DNA from: Novosphingobium sp. Rr 2-17
GTDB taxonomy: Bacteria > Pseudomonadota > Alphaproteobacteria > Sphingomonadales > Sphingomonadaceae
Direction: 5' to 3'
Assembly: GCF_000272475.1 (NCBI RefSeq)
Contig: NZ_AKFJ01000121.1
Coordinates: forward strand, 1-64,000
Length of the DNA stretch: 64,000 bases
In this document: positions 59,902-64,000 of the stretch, piece after piece
How the letters are laid out: each line of letters begins with the position of its first letter
Numbering within the stretch: position 1 is the first letter of the stretch
The notes under the pieces: generated by a model
What the model was told of the DNA's origin: nothing
The model's database searches: none
The model's input: the letters and a program-made list of their open reading frames with translations, nothing else
Program-made: the position numbers and the translations under genes

Positions 59902-60603
59902 ATGGCTAAACCCAAACTTGCCGCCCAACCTAGCGCCGCCCGCCACGTTGCCATCATCATGGATGGCAACGGTCGGTGGGCCAAGAAGCGTCACCTGCCG
60001 CGCGCCTTGGGGCATCAGCGCGGGGTAGAGGCTGTGCGCCGGGTCGTACGTGGCGCGCGCGAACTGGGGCTGGAAGCCCTCACGCTCTATGCCTTCTCTA
60101 CCGAGAACTGGCGTCGGCCTGAAGACGAAATTTCGGACCTGATGGGGCTTATGAAGCGCTTCATCCTGTCCGATCTCGACGAGTTTGCAGGAGCTGGAGT
60201 GCGCCTCAAGATCATAGGCGATTACAAGGCGTTCAAGCCCGATGTTGTCGAACTGATCGAAGGTGCAGTGGCGCGAACGGCGGGTAACAGCGGTACGACG
60301 CTGGTGATCGCGCTCAATTACGGCTCGCAGGACGAGATTGCCCGCGCCGCTGCCAAGGCGGCGGTAAAAGGGCCGATTACGCCTGATGCGATCGCAGCAG
60401 AGCTCGACACTGCCGACTTGCCGCCGCTCGATTTGCTCATCCGCACCTCGGGCGAAGTTCGCTTGTCGAACTTCCTGTTGTGGCAGGCTGCCTATGCCGA
60501 AATGGTCTTCACCGATGTGCTCTGGCCGGATTTTTCCGCCGATCACCTACGTGAAGCGCTGGAGGAATTCACCGTCCGGGATCGTCGCTATGGCGGCAGA
60601 TAG
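59902..60603 (+). CDS. uppS: Undecaprenyl diphosphate synthase
   Basis: UppS builds the C55 lipid carrier for cell wall synthesis. The 233-residue cis-prenyltransferase has the catalytic HVAIIMDGNGRWAKKR (Asp of the FPP-binding site), TLYAFSTENWRRP and, near the end, LLIRTSGEVRLSNFLLWQAAYAE. All conserved residues are visible. The ATG at 59902 is preferred over a TTG one codon upstream. Confidence 0.96.
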   Translation: MAKPKLAAQPSAARHVAIIMDGNGRWAKKRHLPRALGHQRGVEAVRRVVRGARELGLEALTLYAFSTENWRRPEDEISDLMGLMKRFILSDLDEFAGAGVRLKIIGDYKAFKPDVVELIEGAVARTAGNSGTTLVIALNYGSQDEIARAAAKAAVKGPITPDAIAAELDTADLPPLDLLIRTSGEVRLSNFLLWQAAYAEMVFTDVLWPDFSADHLREALEEFTVRDRRYGGR

Positions 60604-60630
60604 ATTTCGGCACTCCCCGGTGGTGAGTTG

Positions 60631-61386
60631 ATGGCGGCAAAATCCGATCTTGGTATTCGCACGGCCTCGGCCGTGGTCATGCTGGCCGTCGCCGGAACCG
60701 CGGTATGGCTAGGGGGTGCAGTATGGACAGCATTTGTCTGCGCCGTGGCCGTGGGCGTGTTGTGGGAGTGGGTACGCCTCTCCAGGTCCGCTACAACCAA
60801 TCCGGCGGAGCGCGGTTTCTGGAATTTCGCCGGGATGCTCTATGTGGGGACAGGCGCAGCGATGCTGTTGTTCCTGCACAACGCGGCGTTCACGCTGATG
60901 CCGCTGCTGACTGTCCTTGTGTGCGTGATCGCGGTGGACGTTGGGGCTTATTTTACCGGGCGGACGCTGGGCGGGCCGAAAATCGCGCCATCCATCAGTC
61001 CTTCCAAGACGTGGTCAGGGTTGCTGGGCGGCGTGTTGGGCGCGACGCTGGCGCTGTTCGGTACCGCGTTGCTTTGGCGAGAAGGGGCGATCTCGTTCAC
61101 CGGGGCGGGTGTTGCTGCCGATCGCGCTTCGTGCTTGGGCGCACAGCCTTGCTGGTATCTCACAGCCAGCCCGGTTGCGGTGCTCGCTACATGTATCATG
61201 ACTGGCATTCTCCTTGCTTGCTGCGCGCAGGCCGGCGACTTTTTCGAAAGCTGGATGAAGCGCCGGGCCAACGCGAAGGATTCGGGCAACCTTATTCCGG
61301 GGCACGGCGGCTTTTTTGACCGGGTCGATGGGCTGCTGGCAGTGCTGTTCGTACTGGCCCTGATGTTGCTGTTCCAGCCGCGATGA
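60631..61386 (+). CDS. cdsA: Phosphatidate cytidylyltransferase
   Basis: CdsA makes CDP-diacylglycerol, the substrate of PssA. The 251-residue inner-membrane protein has seven or eight hydrophobic segments, SPSKTWSGLLGG, CAQAGDFFES and the complete family signature SxxKRxxxxKDxxxxxPxHGGxxDRxD at the C-terminus. The signature is intact although CAQ replaces the more usual CGQ. The stop overlaps dxr (ATGA). Confidence 0.95.
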   Translation: MAAKSDLGIRTASAVVMLAVAGTAVWLGGAVWTAFVCAVAVGVLWEWVRLSRSATTNPAERGFWNFAGMLYVGTGAAMLLFLHNAAFTLMPLLTVLVCVIAVDVGAYFTGRTLGGPKIAPSISPSKTWSGLLGGVLGATLALFGTALLWREGAISFTGAGVAADRASCLGAQPCWYLTASPVAVLATCIMTGILLACCAQAGDFFESWMKRRANAKDSGNLIPGHGGFFDRVDGLLAVLFVLALMLLFQPR

Positions 61387-62558
61387 GCTTGGGACTGAAT
61401 CTCGATCGACGGTCGCTTTCCGTGCTGGGCGCAACTGGATCGGTTGGCAGCTCGACGCTCGATCTCGTTCGCCGCAGCCGTGATCAGTGGCACATCGTCG
61501 CGCTGACTGCCCATGCCAATGTCGATGCTCTGGCCCGCCTCGCGCGCGAGTTTCAGCCGGAAGTCGCGGTGATCGCGGATGAGCGCTACTTGCCTCAACT
61601 ACGCGATGCGCTCGCTGGCACCGGCATCGAGACCGCTAGCGGCCCCGGGGCTCTCATTGAGGCGGCGGCGCGAGGCGCGGACGTGACCCTGGCAGCGATC
61701 GTCGGTTGTGCTGGCCTGGCACCGACGATGGCCGCAATCGAGCAGGGCGGTGTTATCGCGCTGGCCAACAAGGAAGCGTTGGTTTCCGCAGGCCAGGTCA
61801 TGACTGCCGCCGTGCATCGACACGGTGCCACCTTGCTGCCGGTCGATTCGGAGCACAATGCGATCTTCCAGTGCTTGGCCGGTAGCGATCTTGCCGATGT
61901 ACGCTGGATCACTCTGACCGCCAGCGGTGGACCCTTCCGCGACTGGTCGTGGGAGCGCCTGGCCGCAGCTACCCCCGCAGAGGCTGTGCGCCATCCCAAC
62001 TGGAGCATGGGCGCCAAGATCAGCGTCGATTCGGCGACGATGTTCAACAAGGGCCTCGAACTGATCGAGGCGCACCACTTGTTCCCGGTCGGGCTCGATA
62101 AGCTGCGGATCATCGTCCATCCGCAGTCGATCGTTCACTCGATGGTCGAATATCGTGACGGGTCTACATTGGCCCAACTTGGTCCTTCTGACATGCGGGT
62201 TCCGATCGCCTCGGCGCTGGCTTGGCCGCGCCGGATGGATACGCCGTGCGATCCGCTCGATCTGGCGACTATCGGTGAACTTACCTTCCGCCAGCCGGAC
62301 GAAGAACGCTTTCCTGCTACTCGCATCGCGCGCGAAGCGGCGCAGGCAGGAGGCGCAATCCCCGCCGTTCTCAATGCGGCGAACGAAATTGCGGTTGCCG
62401 CGTTCCTGGATGGACAGATTGCGTTCACCCAGATTGCTGCACACGTAGCAGATGTGCTTGCTGCCTACGCTCCGCCGCCCCCCACGTGCTTGTCCGACAT
62501 CCTCGATATCGATGGTGAAGCGCGCATCCGCGCCCGGTTATTGACCGAAGGCGCCTAG
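61383..62558 (+). CDS. dxr: 1-deoxy-D-xylulose-5-phosphate reductoisomerase
   Basis: Dxr makes MEP, the committed step of the non-mevalonate isoprenoid pathway that feeds UppS. The 391-residue protein has the NADPH-binding VLGATGSVGSSTLDL, the LANKEALVSAG segment, PVDSEHNAIFQCL and the C-terminal AANEIAVAAFL. Length and motifs are standard. Confidence 0.97.
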   Translation: MSLGLNLDRRSLSVLGATGSVGSSTLDLVRRSRDQWHIVALTAHANVDALARLAREFQPEVAVIADERYLPQLRDALAGTGIETASGPGALIEAAARGADVTLAAIVGCAGLAPTMAAIEQGGVIALANKEALVSAGQVMTAAVHRHGATLLPVDSEHNAIFQCLAGSDLADVRWITLTASGGPFRDWSWERLAAATPAEAVRHPNWSMGAKISVDSATMFNKGLELIEAHHLFPVGLDKLRIIVHPQSIVHSMVEYRDGSTLAQLGPSDMRVPIASALAWPRRMDTPCDPLDLATIGELTFRQPDEERFPATRIAREAAQAGGAIPAVLNAANEIAVAAFLDGQIAFTQIAAHVADVLAAYAPPPPTCLSDILDIDGEARIRARLLTEGA

Positions 62559-62567
62559 GAACCTGAT

Positions 62568-63947
62568 TTGACCGGATCACCCAGCCTGCTGATTACGATC
62601 TTCGCCTTTCTGCTCGTTCTGGGGCCGCTGGTTCTGATTCATGAACTGGGCCATTATCTCGTCGGTCGTTTATTTGGGGTGAAGGCGGACGCCTTTTCCA
62701 TCGGCTTCGGCAAGGAACTTGTGGGCTGGACCGATCGGCGGGGTACGCGCTGGAAGCTGTCGGCGCTCCCCTTGGGGGGCTATGTCCAGTTCGCCGGCGA
62801 CATGAACCCGGCCAGCGCGCCGAGCGCGGCCGATGATGGCCTGACCCCGCAGGAGCGGGCGCAAACCTTCCACGCCAAGCCCTTGTGGCAACGCGCGCTG
62901 ATCGTTCTCGCCGGGCCGATGACCAACCTGCTGTTGTGCGTCGCTATCTTTGCCGCTTTCTACGGCGTGTATGGTCGTGTCGTCGCAGATGCCGAGATCA
63001 GCGGCTTTTCCGCGAATTCGCCGGCTCAGAAGGCCGGCTTGCAGATCGGTGATCGTATCCGTGCGATCGATGGTGAAAAGATTACCGGCGCTTTCGACGT
63101 CAGTGGCCACACGATCTATTTTCCCGGCAAGACGCTGTCGGTGGCGGTCGATCGGGATGGTCGCACGGTGGTGCTGCCAGTCACCCTAGCGTCGAGAGAA
63201 CTGAGTGATCGCTTTGGCAACAAAGCCAAAGTCGGCGATTTGGGTGTGGAAATGGTGCCGGCCGTGGTGGGCGGGTTTGCGGGCGGTTCACCGGCCGAAA
63301 AAGCAGGTATCGAGATAGGTGACAGGATCGTCGCGGTAAGCGGCGTCCCCGTGACAGGTTTCGATGACATTCCCCGGCTCATCCGGCCCAACCCTGGTCG
63401 TGTGGTAGACCTGCAAGTCCAGCGCAACGGGCAAGTCCGCACGATCCCGGTACGGATTGGCCAAGGCACGATCACTGACGAGCAAGGTCGGACCCAGAAG
63501 GTGGGTCAGATCGGCGTGCGGAACGGGCGGTTCGAGCAAGTTGGGCCGGTTCGCGCGATCGGGCTGGGTTTCGACGAGAGCTTCAAGGCCATGGGCACGA
63601 TCGTCACGGGCATCAAGCAGATCGTAGTGGGCGACCGCTCGGTCAAGGAACTAGGCGGTCCGATCAAGATCGCCAAATATTCCGGCGAGGCGTTTTCGAT
63701 GGGCTGGGAGGCCTTTGTGGGCTTCGTAGCGATGATATCGATTAACTTGGCATTCATCAACTTACTGCCAATTCCGGGCTTAGACGGCGGTCATCTGGCG
63801 TTTTATGCGGCGGAATTCGTTCGCCGCAAACCGCTGGGCGTGCGAAGTCAGGAATGGGCGGTCCGAACAGGCGTGTTGCTGGTGCTCGCGCTCATGGTGT
63901 TTGTCACCTTAAACGATCTGGCTTCGCTCCCGCTTTTCGGGGGATAG
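62568..63947 (+). CDS. rseP: Site-2 protease RseP (zinc metalloprotease)
   Basis: RseP cleaves anti-sigma factors and signal peptide remnants within the inner membrane. The 459-residue protein has the zinc motif HELGH at residues 25-29, two PDZ-like domains (with the segments SPAQKAGLQIGDRI and SPAEKAGIEIGDRI) and the second active-site motif NLLPIPGLDGG near the C-terminus. It appears to start with TTG at 62568, with TAGGA nine bases before; no closer ATG or GTG fits. It is usually followed by bamA, which lies past the window end. Confidence 0.95.
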   Translation: MTGSPSLLITIFAFLLVLGPLVLIHELGHYLVGRLFGVKADAFSIGFGKELVGWTDRRGTRWKLSALPLGGYVQFAGDMNPASAPSAADDGLTPQERAQTFHAKPLWQRALIVLAGPMTNLLLCVAIFAAFYGVYGRVVADAEISGFSANSPAQKAGLQIGDRIRAIDGEKITGAFDVSGHTIYFPGKTLSVAVDRDGRTVVLPVTLASRELSDRFGNKAKVGDLGVEMVPAVVGGFAGGSPAEKAGIEIGDRIVAVSGVPVTGFDDIPRLIRPNPGRVVDLQVQRNGQVRTIPVRIGQGTITDEQGRTQKVGQIGVRNGRFEQVGPVRAIGLGFDESFKAMGTIVTGIKQIVVGDRSVKELGGPIKIAKYSGEAFSMGWEAFVGFVAMISINLAFINLLPIPGLDGGHLAFYAAEFVRRKPLGVRSQEWAVRTGVLLVLALMVFVTLNDLASLPLFGG

Positions 63948-64000
63948 CCTGGAGAATTTGCCAGCATTCACAATGTTGCCGTTTTTTGGCTGCTTGATTG

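Noticed and set aside
58591..60546. Open frame of 651 codons opposite pyrH-frr-uppS
   Set aside because: It crosses three well-supported genes in antisense and has no motif.

Overview
The window looks like chromosomal DNA of an alphaproteobacterium of the order Sphingomonadales (Novosphingobium/Sphingobium-like). The evidence is high GC, the mreBCD-mrdA-rodA order, a CP4-like (class II) EPSP synthase, an endonuclease-type MutL, a zinc-ribbon protein of the TIGR02300 type and an alphaproteobacterial LexA-box pattern. The placement is inferred from gene content, not from a database search.

Region 1 (1-11434) is the integrase-proximal end of an integrative and conjugative element. It holds a ribbon-helix-helix regulator, then trbB-C-D-E-J-L-F-G-I for a Trb/VirB-type mating channel, a DUF2274 gene, an excisionase-like helix-turn-helix gene and a tyrosine integrase. 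The integrase faces the 3' end of a tRNA-Lys(CTT) gene, the probable insertion site. The rest of the element (coupling protein, relaxase, cargo, other att copy) lies left of the window.

Region 2 (11434-31000) is core genome: the cell-shape operon mreB-mreC-mreD-mrdA-rodA (minus strand), mutL and a lipoprotein, ychF, pth and rplY, a 51-codon small gene, two tandem TraB/GumN lipoproteins, glyQ-glyS and ppdK. The middle of glyS carries a sharply AT-rich, in-frame block.

Region 3 (31000-46100) holds a BioC-like methyltransferase, comF, hisI, a dienelactone-hydrolase-like enzyme, cysK, an MFS exporter, a PilZ protein, tyrS, a DOMON-like gene with a NamZ-type muramidase (DUF1343), gloB, the aroA-deaminase-cmk-rpsA cluster and the TIGR02300-type protein.

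Region 4 (46200-64000) holds tRNA-Ala, ffh, then the ribosomal operon rpsP-rimM-trmD-rplS, which is interrupted by a vapBC toxin-antitoxin pair and a small membrane protein. It continues with an HU gene, rlmB, tRNA-Tyr, psd-pssA (phosphatidylethanolamine synthesis), two small single-helix membrane proteins, rpsB-tsf, a YjdF-like membrane protein, and pyrH-frr-uppS-cdsA-dxr-rseP, which links translation, isoprenoid, phospholipid and envelope functions.

The observations most worth following are two tandem GTTC-N7-GTTC LexA-type boxes in front of one of the two small membrane-protein genes (55135-55176), the AT-rich mosaic block in glyS, and the vapBC module with a twin GTATATAC operator inside a ribosomal operon.
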